In this document: piece by piece, positions 16,255 through 24,293 of the stretch
Position numbering within the stretch: position 1 is the stretch's first letter
Layout of the letters: the number at the start of each line of letters is the position of its first letter
Assembly: GCA_037138535.1 (NCBI GenBank)
Contig: JBAXIG010000005.1
Coordinates: 1 to 42,734 of the forward strand
Source of the DNA: GCA-2737595 sp037138535
GTDB taxonomy: Bacteria > Actinomycetota > Actinomycetes > Nanopelagicales > Nanopelagicaceae
Length of the DNA: 42,734 nt
Reading direction: 5' to 3'
Made by a program: the position numbers and the translations under genes
The notes under the pieces: model-generated
Database searches by the model: none
What the model was told of the DNA's origin: nothing
The model's input: the letters and a program-made list of their open reading frames with translations, nothing else

Positions 16255-17687
16255 TGACGAACCAACCATTCCGTGAGGAGGCGAACCCCGTAGCCAGTGC
16301 CGCCCTTGATGTTTTCACCGGCATCGACTTCAGACCGGCCGCTACCTGCAATATCTAGATGAGCCCAGCGATAGTCACCCACAAAGTGCTGGAGGAAGAG
16401 CGCAGCCGTAATGGAACCAGCCCCCACCCCACCTGAAGAAATATTGCTGAGATCAGCGATCTCACTCCGCAAAGATTCACGATAATCCTCGATAAGGGGC
16501 ATCCGCCAGGCACGATCCCCCGAAACTAATCCTGCGGTTTCCAGCTCAAGCGCGAGCTCATCATCATTGGAATAGAGAGCCGCATATTGTCGACCCAATC
16601 CCAAGGTAGCTGCGCCCGTCAGTGTTGCCATATCAATGATCACATCTGGTTTCAACATCGCCGCGGCGTAGGCGAGCGCATCTGCCAAGACCAATCTTCC
16701 CTCAGCGTCAGTGTCTTTTACTTCGACCGTGGTGCCACCAAAGTGCGTGATGACGTCGGAAGGACGTTGAGCGGTGCCAGAAATCGTGTTCTCGGCACAT
16801 GCGAGAAGCGCGGTCACGCGAACTCTGGGTTCGGTGACTCCGAGAGTCGACATCGTGCCAATAATGCCAGCCACCCCAGCCATATCGCTCTTCATTGCAA
16901 TCATGATGTCGTATGGACGCTTCAGTGATATTCCGCCGGTATCGAAGACAATTCCTTTACCAATTAAAACAACATGCGGCCACTTAGCGCTCCCACGGGG
17001 CGCATAACTTAATTCAATAAATCGAGGACCACGATCGCGTGAAGATTTTCCGACCGCAAGAATTCCTCCAAAACCTTCTTTCTCAAGTTCTCGTTCTTCA
17101 CGAACGCGACTCTTTAAACCATTCGCTGTGGCAACTAACACTGATTGCGCAGCCAACCATGCCGGGCTCTTAATATTCGCCGGAGTGTGCACTAAATCTC
17201 GAGCCAGGAAAATACCGTCGATGACTGCTTGCGTATGAGCTAACTTGCTCCACTTCGTCTTTGTGGCAATTTCAATCGTTTCTAATTGCTTAGTACCATC
17301 CGAAAGGGACTTTAGGTCATTGAATGCGTAGGTAGCTATCGAGAGCGAAGTGAGGAATGCACCTGCGTGAGTCAGCGCGATATGAAGCGAAACGACACTC
17401 GCTTTGCCGCGCACACGACGACCCGCGGCTGCGCCGGCTTTGCGCACCTCGGCAGCTTCTGCCGATCCGAGTCCCACCAAAATTAATCGACAGCGCACGC
17501 CTTGCGCTGAAGTGGCAGAAACTTCACCGACTTCACCAGCTGCACCTTTGAAATCAGGGAAGTCAACTGAGATGTCACGATCGAGAGTGTAGGAAGAGAA
17601 GTGAGAATCGAGAGAGTCGCCGGCAAGAACGGTAAGGATTCGTATTTCGGTGGTGCGCGATACAGAAATGACCAGCCGTGGCGGCAT
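16251..17687 (-). CDS. pepA: Leucyl aminopeptidase, M17 family
   Basis: A 478-residue cytosolic aminopeptidase. The C-terminal catalytic domain shows 'G-K-G-I-V-F-D-T-G-G-I-S-L-K' (metal-binding Asp and catalytic Lys) and 'D-T-D-A-E-G-R-L-V-L-A-D-A' (metal ligands and catalytic Arg), the M17 signature. The N-terminal 170 residues form the variable domain. It removes N-terminal residues from peptides using two divalent metals as a hexamer. The ATG lies 3 bp after the DUF3117 stop and has no good ribosome-binding site, so it probably relies on coupling. It is followed by the methyltransferase with an ATGA overlap. Confidence 0.95.
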   Translation of the reverse strand: MPPRLVISVSRTTEIRILTVLAGDSLDSHFSSYTLDRDISVDFPDFKGAAGEVGEVSATSAQGVRCRLILVGLGSAEAAEVRKAGAAAGRRVRGKASVVSLHIALTHAGAFLTSLSIATYAFNDLKSLSDGTKQLETIEIATKTKWSKLAHTQAVIDGIFLARDLVHTPANIKSPAWLAAQSVLVATANGLKSRVREERELEKEGFGGILAVGKSSRDRGPRFIELSYAPRGSAKWPHVVLIGKGIVFDTGGISLKRPYDIMIAMKSDMAGVAGIIGTMSTLGVTEPRVRVTALLACAENTISGTAQRPSDVITHFGGTTVEVKDTDAEGRLVLADALAYAAAMLKPDVIIDMATLTGAATLGLGRQYAALYSNDDELALELETAGLVSGDRAWRMPLIEDYRESLRSEIADLSNISSGGVGAGSITAALFLQHFVGDYRWAHLDIAGSGRSEVDAGENIKGGTGYGVRLLTEWLVRQ

Positions 17688-17690
17688 GGT

Positions 17691-17870
17691 CTACTTCTTA
17701 ACGAGGAGAACTGCTGCGAGTAAAGCGTCGCCTAATTCTTGGGCTTCTGCGCCATTGAGCTCTACTACCAGACGACCGCCACCTTCGAGTGGGACTCGCA
17801 TGACCAATCCGCGACCCTCTTTAGTGACTTCCATCGGACCGTTTCCAGTCCGCGGCTTCATGGCGGCCAT
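17691..17870 (-). CDS. DUF3117 family small protein
   Basis: A 59-residue protein too short for many ORF callers. It reads M-A-A-M-K-P-R-T-G-N-G-P-M-E-V-T-K-E, then 'R-V-P-L-E-G-G-G-R-L-V-V-E-L', ending in a short helix and V-K-K. This matches the actinobacterial family DUF3117 (Rv1211 in M. tuberculosis, as I recall). No function is known. GAGGAG lies 7 nt before ATG 17870. It is the first gene of a probable operon with pepA and the methyltransferase. Its 5' region carries the 12-bp repeat described separately. Confidence 0.92.
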   Translation of the reverse strand: MAAMKPRTGNGPMEVTKEGRGLVMRVPLEGGGRLVVELNGAEAQELGDALLAAVLLVKK

Positions 17871-18013
17871 ACATCACTCCTCGGGATTGGGGATCCGGTG
17901 GGGGTTCCGGTGGGGGCTTTGCCCTTGCTCAAGTATCCCAGAGGAGGCGCCCGGAGACCAAAATCTGCTCGTTTCCACGCTTATAGGTGCAGGTCTGAGG
18001 CGTTCACTGCGCT
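17871..18013 (-). promoter_or_regulatory. Leader and promoter region of DUF3117-pepA operon
   Basis: A 143-bp gene-free stretch. On the minus strand I see TTGGTC, an 18-bp gap and GATACT (about 17934-17963) as a possible promoter. If so, the leader of about 60 nt carries a small GGGC-AAA-GCCC hairpin and two copies of a C-rich 12-bp unit before GAGGAG. Confidence 0.3.
17892..17915 (+). repeat. Two tandem copies of a 12-bp unit
   Basis: GATCCGGTGGGG followed by GTTCCGGTGGGG, one mismatch apart. Read from the minus strand this is a C-rich block 22 bp upstream of the DUF3117 start. Confidence 0.85.
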
Positions 18014-18235
18014 TCAGGAACCCTCTGAGATCCCCAAAAAGCCGAGCAATCTACTCCTGCCCTGGCGCAGAATAACCTCCACAGAGCGAGCTGGAACGCC
18101 GAGAAGTAGGGCGATCTCCTCCAAACTCTGGCCTTTGATGTAGTGGAGCGTGATCAAGATCTGCTCCTCCTGGGGCAGGCGAGCGAGCAATTCGGGGGCA
18201 CCGAGGAGTGGGCCCAGGGAATTTTGCTCATTCAC
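18014..18235 (-). CDS. Stand-alone sigma-70 region 4 protein
   Basis: A 73-residue protein consisting almost only of an ECF-type sigma region 4: 'L-P-Q-E-E-Q-I-L-I-T-L-H-Y' and the helix-turn-helix 'S-L-E-E-I-A-L-L-L-G-V-P-A-R-S-V-E-V-I-L-R-Q-G-R-S-R'. Region 2, which melts the -10 element and binds core polymerase, is absent, and only 36 bp separate this gene from the next one upstream, so there is no room for a lost region 2. The start is GTG 18235, with TACCGT ending 7 nt before it. It may bind DNA or the polymerase flap as an accessory factor, or be the remnant of the SigE-type factor that would be expected close to htrA. Confidence 0.75.
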   Translation of the reverse strand: MNEQNSLGPLLGAPELLARLPQEEQILITLHYIKGQSLEEIALLLGVPARSVEVILRQGRSRLLGFLGISEGS

Positions 18236-18242
18236 GCCTCTG

Positions 18243-18248
18243 ACGGTA
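18243..18248 (-). promoter_or_regulatory. -10 element of the region 4 gene (leaderless)
   Basis: TACCGT on the minus strand ending 7 nt before GTG 18235. Confidence 0.58.
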
Positions 18249-18271
18249 CCGGGCTTGAGCGCGTGAATGGG

Positions 18272-18874
18272 TCAACTTTGAAGGGATCGAGCCAAAGCCT
18301 TTAATGAGAATTTAACGCTGCCGTACAAGCCCAGTCGGGCAAATGGCCAGAGAGCGGCCCCTAAGTAACCCCCGGGCACTTCAACTACTTCACTCCAACG
18401 AAAGCGCGCGCCGCCAGCTCGCGGCTCCACGATGAAGGTTCCGGTTCCTCTGACAACGCGGCCAGTATGGAGCACATCGCATCTCGTAGGCGCTTCCCAA
18501 CGGGTCACCGTCATGGTGTCAAGAAAACCAATGAGCGGGAGCCCACTTGATGAAGCATTTCGAGCCCGCAGACCGGTGAAAGCTTCGATGCGGGCGCCCA
18601 CACCCGCGCGAGGTGCCCCCGGTTCGACCCAGACTTGTGTCAGCGCCATCCATGCACTCTGACTCTCCCAATCGACAATGGCATCCCACACCCGAGCAGG
18701 TGAAGCATCAATGTCGATCACAATCTCGATTTCACGAGTTATTTGTGGCGCTGCTTTGAAGCCCAGCGCGCGCGGCGCAGTGCACACCCAGAGCAGTGCG
18801 GCGAACACCAGCAGTGCGCCCACAATCCACTCGCCATTTGTTAATCCCCACATGAGTCGGACTGCCTTTCGCAT
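18272..18874 (-). CDS. Membrane-anchored SRPBCC (START-like) protein
   Basis: A 200-residue protein with an N-terminal transmembrane helix (about 15-35) and a SRPBCC/polyketide cyclase-like domain (about 45-190): 'E-I-V-I-D-I-D-A-S-P-A-R-V-W-D-A-I-V-D' is the characteristic first strand and helix, and the 'T-R-W-E-A-P' and 'F-R-W-S-E-V-V-E' strands follow. Such domains bind hydrophobic ligands; the ligand is unknown. It is coupled to the LOG gene by overlap; ATG 18853 (13-bp overlap) is an alternative start and would still keep the membrane helix. Confidence 0.78.
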   Translation of the reverse strand: MRKAVRLMWGLTNGEWIVGALLVFAALLWVCTAPRALGFKAAPQITREIEIVIDIDASPARVWDAIVDWESQSAWMALTQVWVEPGAPRAGVGARIEAFTGLRARNASSSGLPLIGFLDTMTVTRWEAPTRCDVLHTGRVVRGTGTFIVEPRAGGARFRWSEVVEVPGGYLGAALWPFARLGLYGSVKFSLKALARSLQS

Positions 18875-19404
18875 GCATCAAGAGCCTCATCTACTGACTT
18901 CGCCCACTTGATGATTTCTCGTTGGCCTGACTTGATAAAACCTTTCTTCGCCAGATGATCAATTTGTTGGTGCAAGAATGCAAAATCATCATATGGGTCC
19001 AGTACTACTACGGGTTGAGAGTGGAAGGACAGATATCTACCGACCCAAATTTCAAAGAGTTCTTCAAGCGTTCCAATACCGCCAGGTAACGCGAGGAATG
19101 CCTGTGAATGAGTTTCCATTAACCCTTTGCGAATACGCATATCGTCCACAATGATCAATTCATCGGAGTCTTGATCACCTACTTCACGTTCCATGAGCGC
19201 TCGCGGAATGATGCCAAGAGTATGCCCACCACCCGCGCGTGCGCCTTGCGCTACTGCTCCCATCATAGAAATATTTCCGCCGCCGGAGACCAGCCCCCAG
19301 CCACGATTAGCAATCTCAAGCCCTACTTCTCTGGCTAAATCAATATATTTCTCATCTATGTCGAGCGAAGAGGAACAATAGACACAGACGTTGTACTCGG
19401 TCAT
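18841..19404 (-). CDS. LOG-family nucleotide phosphoribohydrolase
   Basis: A 187-residue protein of the LOG/TIGR00730 family. It has the 'S-G-G-G-x5-M-G-A-V-A' nucleotide-binding loop and the hallmark 'P-G-G-I-G-T-L-E-E' (about 105-113). Characterised members release free bases from nucleoside 5'-monophosphates, including cytokinin ribotides; Rv1205 of M. tuberculosis is one of them. ATG 19404 overlaps the dapE stop (ATGA), so I prefer it over the upstream GTG. It is in an operon dapE-LOG-SRPBCC. Confidence 0.9.
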   Translation of the reverse strand: MTEYNVCVYCSSSLDIDEKYIDLAREVGLEIANRGWGLVSGGGNISMMGAVAQGARAGGGHTLGIIPRALMEREVGDQDSDELIIVDDMRIRKGLMETHSQAFLALPGGIGTLEELFEIWVGRYLSFHSQPVVVLDPYDDFAFLHQQIDHLAKKGFIKSGQREIIKWAKSVDEALDACERQSDSCGD

Positions 19405-20456
19405 GAAAGCCACTTCAAGAGCGTCGAAGCGCCTTCGTAGATGAGCGCGATATCTACATTCTCATCTTCCGTATGTGCAAGTGCCGGATTTCCTGGACCG
19501 AAATTCACTGCCGGGATGCCAAGTGCGGAAAAGCGAGCGACATCTGTCCAACCAAATTTAGGCGCTGGAGGTTCGCCAACAGCGGCAATAAAATCCTGTG
19601 CTATCGGAACATTTAGACCTGGCAAAGCACCTGGGGCGCGATCAACGATGGTCAGTGCATAACCCTCAAAAAAGCGACGAAGGAATCTTTCGGCATCAGC
19701 TTCGCTCTTGGACGGGGCAAATCGATAATTCACTGTCAAAATAAGTTCGTCTGGTATCACGTTGCCGGCAACCCCACCCTTGATTGCCACCGCTTGCAAT
19801 CCTTCACGGTATTCAAGTCCATCAACCATCACCCGCTCAGCTTCATATCCGGCAAGTGTAGTGAGAATTTCGTGTGCTTCGTGGATGGCATTCTCTCCCA
19901 ACCATGCGCGCGCTGAATGTGCGCGCACTCCGCGCACCGTGACTTCGGCTCGCATGGTTCCCTGACAACCGCCTTCCATGAGACCGCTGGTGGGTTCTAA
20001 TAAAATCGCAAAGTCAGCTGTGAGCTGCTCCGGTGAGTTCTTTGCAATTCGCGCAAGACCATTTCTGGCCGCCTCTACTTCTTCACACTCATAAAAGAAG
20101 AAAGTGAGATCAGCGCGGGGATCGGTAAGGGTCACCGCAAGATGGAGTTGGATCGCCACGCCACTCTTCATGTCAGTGGAGCCACATCCGTATAGCCGCT
20201 CCCCTTCTACAAAGCTAGGCACGTTATCTGCGATCGGAACGGTGTCGATGTGACCAGCTAGCACGACGCGAGATGGGCGTCCGAGTTCAGTGCGCGCAAT
20301 GATGGAATTGCCATCTCGGGTGATGGTGAGGTGGGGGGCTTGATCGCGCAGGGCCTCTTCGATGGCGTCGGCCAGCGCCGCTTCCTCCCCCGAAACGCTG
20401 GGAATGTCAATTAGCGCCGCCGTGAGGTCGGCTAAATCCGCATGAAGATCGAGCAC
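19401..20456 (-). CDS. dapE: Succinyl-diaminopimelate desuccinylase
   Basis: A 351-residue M20 peptidase-like enzyme of the lysine and meso-diaminopimelate pathway, which hydrolyses N-succinyl-LL-diaminopimelate. Visible residues: 'A-G-H-I-D-T-V-P' and 'G-S-T-D-M-K-S-G' (metal ligands), 'Y-E-C-E-E-V-E' (catalytic Glu), 'F-G-W-T-D-V-A-R-F' and the C-terminal 'A-H-T-E-D-E-N' His. The start is set to GTG 20456, the frame being open further upstream but only by overlapping dapD; TACCGT ends 6 nt before this GTG. The gene diverges from dapD, so two pathway steps share one control region. Confidence 0.93.
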   Translation of the reverse strand: MLDLHADLADLTAALIDIPSVSGEEAALADAIEEALRDQAPHLTITRDGNSIIARTELGRPSRVVLAGHIDTVPIADNVPSFVEGERLYGCGSTDMKSGVAIQLHLAVTLTDPRADLTFFFYECEEVEAARNGLARIAKNSPEQLTADFAILLEPTSGLMEGGCQGTMRAEVTVRGVRAHSARAWLGENAIHEAHEILTTLAGYEAERVMVDGLEYREGLQAVAIKGGVAGNVIPDELILTVNYRFAPSKSEADAERFLRRFFEGYALTIVDRAPGALPGLNVPIAQDFIAAVGEPPAPKFGWTDVARFSALGIPAVNFGPGNPALAHTEDENVDIALIYEGASTLLKWLS

Positions 20457-20461
20457 ACGGG

Positions 20462-20468
20462 TACGGTA
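20462..20468. promoter_or_regulatory. Shared bidirectional -10 of dapE and dapD
   Basis: The 7-mer TACGGTA serves both strands: TACGGT (20462-20467) lies 7 nt before dapD ATG 20475, and its complement TACCGT (20468-20463) lies 6 nt before dapE GTG 20456. The two predicted transcription starts are 19 bp apart and back to back. No Shine-Dalgarno exists on either side. Confidence 0.62.
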
Positions 20469-20474
20469 TCGGAC

Positions 20475-21404
20475 ATGAGCAGCACATCTAGCACCCCCTC
20501 GCGGGCACAGGCCATCGGTCTGGTCACACGACACGTCAGCGGCAAGATCCTCGACGCCTTCTTCCCGGCACCATCGCTTGGCGATCTCCGCCCGGTCGAC
20601 CTCGCTCCATTGGTCACTCGAGATGAGGGCCGCCGCGTGAGCACCGAGATTGTCACCTGCGATATTGATCTGCAGGCGCCACCGAGTGATGTTGCAGATG
20701 TCTATTTACGTTTACACCTCCTCTCACACCGCCTCGTCACGCCGCACTCCATTAATCTCGAAGGACTCTTCGGATTACTACCAAACGTAGTGTGGACATC
20801 GGCCGGACCTTGCGCCGTAGAAGATTTCGACGAAGTACGCATCTCGCTTAAGGCGCAAGGTTCCGTGCACGTTTATGGCGTAGATAAATTTCCACGCATG
20901 GTTGATTATGTGATTCCAAGCGGAGTCCGCATTGCCGATGCCGATCGAGTTCGCCTCGGTGCGCACCTGGCTAGTGGCACCACGGTGATGCATGAAGGTT
21001 TTGTGAATTTCAATGCCGGCACTCTCGGCGCATCCATGGTGGAAGGTCGAATTTCTGCTGGCGTGGTTGTCGGCGATGGGAGCGATATCGGTGGTGGCGC
21101 ATCAATTATGGGAACTCTTAGCGGCGGTGGGAAAGAAGTAATCTCCGTTGGTAAGGGTTCACTTATCGGTGCAAACGCTGGAATCGGAATTTCCTTGGGC
21201 GATGAATGTATTGTCGAAGCTGGTGCGTACATCACCGCCGCATCCAAAATTCGTTTACCAGATGGCACCATTGTGAAAGCTCGCGAGCTCTCGGGAGCTC
21301 ATGGCATGCTCTTTCGTCGAAACTCCATAGATGGCTCCCTTGAGGCATTACCTCGAAGTGGGAATTGGGGCGGTCTTAACTCTGTGCTTCACAGCAACGA
21401 TTGA
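20475..21404 (+). CDS. dapD: Tetrahydrodipicolinate N-succinyltransferase, actinobacterial type
   Basis: A 309-residue acyltransferase that adds succinate from succinyl-CoA to tetrahydrodipicolinate in the lysine/DAP pathway. The C-terminal half is a left-handed beta helix of hexapeptide repeats ('V-R-L-G-A-H-L-A-S-G-T-T-V', 'G-D-G-S-D-I-G-G-G-A-S-I-M-G', 'L-I-G-A-N-A-G-I-G-I-S-L-G'). The long N-terminal domain marks the mycobacterial DapD group rather than the E. coli one. ATG 20475 is taken because it lies 7 nt after a -10 hexamer. The next gene overlaps the stop. Confidence 0.95.
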   Translation: MSSTSSTPSRAQAIGLVTRHVSGKILDAFFPAPSLGDLRPVDLAPLVTRDEGRRVSTEIVTCDIDLQAPPSDVADVYLRLHLLSHRLVTPHSINLEGLFGLLPNVVWTSAGPCAVEDFDEVRISLKAQGSVHVYGVDKFPRMVDYVIPSGVRIADADRVRLGAHLASGTTVMHEGFVNFNAGTLGASMVEGRISAGVVVGDGSDIGGGASIMGTLSGGGKEVISVGKGSLIGANAGIGISLGDECIVEAGAYITAASKIRLPDGTIVKARELSGAHGMLFRRNSIDGSLEALPRSGNWGGLNSVLHSND

Positions 21405-22201
21405 AGGTGCGCAAACTCATTGCCCTCGTACTTACCGGGGTGCTCCTTATCCTGCTTGGGAAGTGGGGGTACGCCCGCGTACACGATGCGCTCGTGCTCC
21501 CTGGCTGCACCATAACTACCGAAGCTGAAGAGTTCACTCTTGATACTGAACAGAGTGCGAATGCGGCCACAATCGCAGCTGTTGCTTATAGACGCGGCAT
21601 TCCTGAACGTGCCATCACGGTTGCTTTCACCGCAGCACAACAGGAATCAAAATTGCGTAACCTCGATTATGGCGATCGAGATTCGCTAGGAATCTTCCAG
21701 CAACGCCCCTCACAAGGATGGGGCGATCGTGAATCCATTTTGGATCCCACCCGAGCTACCAGTCGCTTTTACAGTGCGCTAATAAATATCCCTGATTGGG
21801 AGAAACTTCCGCTTGCGCAGGCTGCACAAGAGGTTCAGCGATCAGCTGCTGGAAGTGCCTACGAAAAATGGGAAGGAAGGGCACTGGCCCTCACGCAAGC
21901 GCTCAATGACCCATCACTCATCACGTGTCGTTTCCATAAATTCGGAACCCAGGTTCACACCCCCGCCGCCGACGTCATTGAACGTACGAGCAAAGAATGG
22001 GGAAAGGTCGATGCCAAACATGTCGGTCGAGTGATAAGCATTACCTCTCGGCAACGCACTCACTTAGCGATTTGGTTCATGACTCATGCATCCGAATTGG
22101 GAGTGACTCAACTTCGTTGGAATCAAATTGAGTGGGATCGTTATGGCATAAAGAGTAAAAACTCAAATAAAGTTTCGACACTTACTGTAACGCTTCAATA
22201 G
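21401..22201 (+). CDS. Membrane-anchored lysozyme-fold protein
   Basis: A 266-residue protein with an N-terminal signal anchor (about 5-25) and an extracellular domain of the actinobacterial lysozyme-like family, often mislabelled 'heavy metal transporter'. 'A-A-Q-Q-E-S-K-L' with Glu82, 'Y-G-D-R-D-S-L-G-I-F-Q-Q-R-P-S-Q-G-W-G' and 'V-Q-R-S-A' are its core; Glu82 sits where soluble lytic transglycosylases have the catalytic acid. A cell-wall role is inferred. TTG 21401 overlaps the dapD stop (TTGA), GTG 21407 is an alternative. No Shine-Dalgarno sequence is visible. It meets the SpoIID gene with a 2-bp gap. Confidence 0.82.
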   Translation: MKVRKLIALVLTGVLLILLGKWGYARVHDALVLPGCTITTEAEEFTLDTEQSANAATIAAVAYRRGIPERAITVAFTAAQQESKLRNLDYGDRDSLGIFQQRPSQGWGDRESILDPTRATSRFYSALINIPDWEKLPLAQAAQEVQRSAAGSAYEKWEGRALALTQALNDPSLITCRFHKFGTQVHTPAADVIERTSKEWGKVDAKHVGRVISITSRQRTHLAIWFMTHASELGVTQLRWNQIEWDRYGIKSKNSNKVSTLTVTLQ

Positions 22202-22203
22202 CA

Positions 22204-24291
22204 CTACGAAAGTGCGTGCACTTGCGTTACATCTGCAGAACTCAAGCGGATACCATAAATAATCAGCGTTGCTGGGTGGGTATCAAGATAATCGCGAAGC
22301 AACCCAAGGGATATCTGCCGCACGAAGAGACCGAATGCTCCAGCATCTGCATCGGTCATCGCCGCAACCCTCCCGTTGGATGTAGCAAGATCTTCCACGG
22401 TAGCAGCGAAACCATCTTCATCAAGAGAACGGAGATCTTCAAATTCACGGGTGAACTGCGCCATGAGAGAATCGTCGTAGTGATCAGCAATACCGATGAG
22501 TGAAGGCATCTGTTTGGAGCGTGCGAGTGCACGAGCCGTTTGACGCGGTAACACTCCTTGGGCCGTCCAGAGCAGCGGCCGACCAGCGCTGGCTAACGCA
22601 CCTGCCAGTGGCATCAGAGCTGAGGCATCTTGATTGCTCACCACTATCGGAGCACCATTCATCACTGTGGCTACCGACTCGGCCACTGCATAGCGATTCA
22701 CACCTCCGAGACGGACAACCGTAATCTTCCGTTTCTTTAAGTCTTGAAAGTACTTAGCACTGAATTGTGAATCGCTACCCACCACATACACTTTGCTAAT
22801 TTTACGACGAATTAATTCCGTGGCGACCCTGGTGTCTAACTCAGAACCAGCTGAGAGGAAGATGGGTGCTTTGACCTGAAAAGCTAATGGCGCTGCGGTC
22901 ATAGCCTCAACTGTTTCGGTGTCAATGGTGGTCAAAACAGCGCTCTTCGCCGTCGGAAAACTTATCTTTCCTGCAACAATTGAAAGTAATGTGTCGTCAG
23001 CTGCACTGAGCGACACCACAGGACGATTTATGAAAGTCGAGGGTAAATCTAAACGTGATCGAAATATTTCACCTGAGAGTGTCGCTCTCTTTCCACTGCT
23101 CGAAGTGGCAGTCACGCTCTTCACTCCACCGCCACGCGTTCTAGAATTAAAAGAATATGAAACCACATCAGGAAGTACGAAAGCCTTCGCCATATCGGCT
23201 TGGCTCTTTACCTTGGTCCACGTGGCATACCCCGGATTTAGCGAAAGATCCAGGCTCCAAGGATCAGGCACTGCCTGCAACCAGGTGAGGTTACTTCCCC
23301 AGACGTCAATAACATCTTGTGTATGCCCTCCAGAGGAAGTGAAGAAGAAGGTTGCTACCGGTCGTCTATTGAGCGTCACGGTCAATCCGGATAAGGCATC
23401 AGTCGAGGTGGCCGTCACTGCATCTACCCACTTACTTCCCCACCCCGCTTCGATCTCTTTGCTATATCCCACGAAAGCAAGATCCTTTGTGGAACCATAA
23501 ATATCGCAATCGCATTCGGCGCGGAACACACCTTTTTTGCTGAGTGCGTAAGAACGAATAGCGATCACTTGCGCTTGTAAAGCAGCCGGTGGCCAGGAAG
23601 AGGACATTTCTCCAATTCCCTTGAGATATTCATCGTGTAACCGCACATCATTGGTCACCTCAAGACGCGGCCCATCTTTTGTCTTGACTGTCGTGATATG
23701 GATCTGACCGTATCGAAACTTATTGCTCGTGGTATTCACCAAGCCTGCCGGACCATCAAGGAATCGTGTACCACTCCAGCGTAAAGTAAATGTTCTCGCA
23801 GGGGGGAGCGGAGTAGCAGCAACTCCGGGTAGCACATAACTGATCACCGTGCCGCTATCAGTGGCCAGCGCTGTGACTTTTCCACCAGTGGCAACTTGCG
23901 CCGTAGGAGTTTCAACAATGGATGGGATGGCAGAGAGATCACTGCCCCACAATTGCGAAAAGACCGTGCCCGTTTCGCCCGCGATCGCTTCAACTCGAAA
24001 GGAAAATTTTTCAAGCAAGTGGCCAATATTCACTCGAAGCGAAGACGCATCGGGGAAGGGCACAATATCCACGCCCGTGTAAAAATGTTGAATGATTTCA
24101 GCGGCACTCTTGCCTTCAAGAGCCATACCGCGCGCACCGACCTGGCTCATTCCTACACCATGACCGAATCCTGCGCCCGTGAAGGAGAAAGTTTTCGGAA
24201 CCACATCAGCAAGTGCAAGCGGAGCGAGCGCACTCATGACAAGAGCAACGCTGAGGGCAGTAGAGAGAACCACCCGTCGCCAGGGACGCAT
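22204..24291 (-). CDS. Secreted SpoIID/LytB-domain protein with CWB2-like C-terminus
   Basis: A 695-residue exported protein with a signal peptide (1-29, cut after A-L-A). The SpoIID fold is circularly permuted relative to the Bacillus protein: 'G-F-G-H-G-V-G-M-S-Q-V-G-A' (41-53), normally near the C-terminus of the domain, comes first, and 'E-Y-L-K-G-I-G-E-M-S-S-S-W-P' with the putative catalytic Glu228 follows, then 'F-F-T-S-S-G-G-H-T'. About 455-620 resembles the cell-wall-binding repeat 2 (CWB2): 'V-Y-V-V-G-S-D-S-Q-F-S', 'V-V-R-L-G-G-V-N-R-Y-A-V-A'. SpoIID enzymes are lytic transglycosylases or amidase activators. It ends the glycan gene run, starting 2 bp after the WbpA-like gene. Confidence 0.85.
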   Translation of the reverse strand: MRPWRRVVLSTALSVALVMSALAPLALADVVPKTFSFTGAGFGHGVGMSQVGARGMALEGKSAAEIIQHFYTGVDIVPFPDASSLRVNIGHLLEKFSFRVEAIAGETGTVFSQLWGSDLSAIPSIVETPTAQVATGGKVTALATDSGTVISYVLPGVAATPLPPARTFTLRWSGTRFLDGPAGLVNTTSNKFRYGQIHITTVKTKDGPRLEVTNDVRLHDEYLKGIGEMSSSWPPAALQAQVIAIRSYALSKKGVFRAECDCDIYGSTKDLAFVGYSKEIEAGWGSKWVDAVTATSTDALSGLTVTLNRRPVATFFFTSSGGHTQDVIDVWGSNLTWLQAVPDPWSLDLSLNPGYATWTKVKSQADMAKAFVLPDVVSYSFNSRTRGGGVKSVTATSSSGKRATLSGEIFRSRLDLPSTFINRPVVSLSAADDTLLSIVAGKISFPTAKSAVLTTIDTETVEAMTAAPLAFQVKAPIFLSAGSELDTRVATELIRRKISKVYVVGSDSQFSAKYFQDLKKRKITVVRLGGVNRYAVAESVATVMNGAPIVVSNQDASALMPLAGALASAGRPLLWTAQGVLPRQTARALARSKQMPSLIGIADHYDDSLMAQFTREFEDLRSLDEDGFAATVEDLATSNGRVAAMTDADAGAFGLFVRQISLGLLRDYLDTHPATLIIYGIRLSSADVTQVHALS

Positions 24292-24293
24292 AT

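Noticed and set aside
17901..17960. Hairpin GGGC-AAA-GCCC as a terminator or riboswitch
   Set aside because: The stem is 4 bp, there is no T run, and no riboswitch core is recognisable.
22919..23500. 193-codon plus-strand frame
   Set aside because: It is antisense inside the SpoIID gene and has no recognisable domain or ribosome-binding site.
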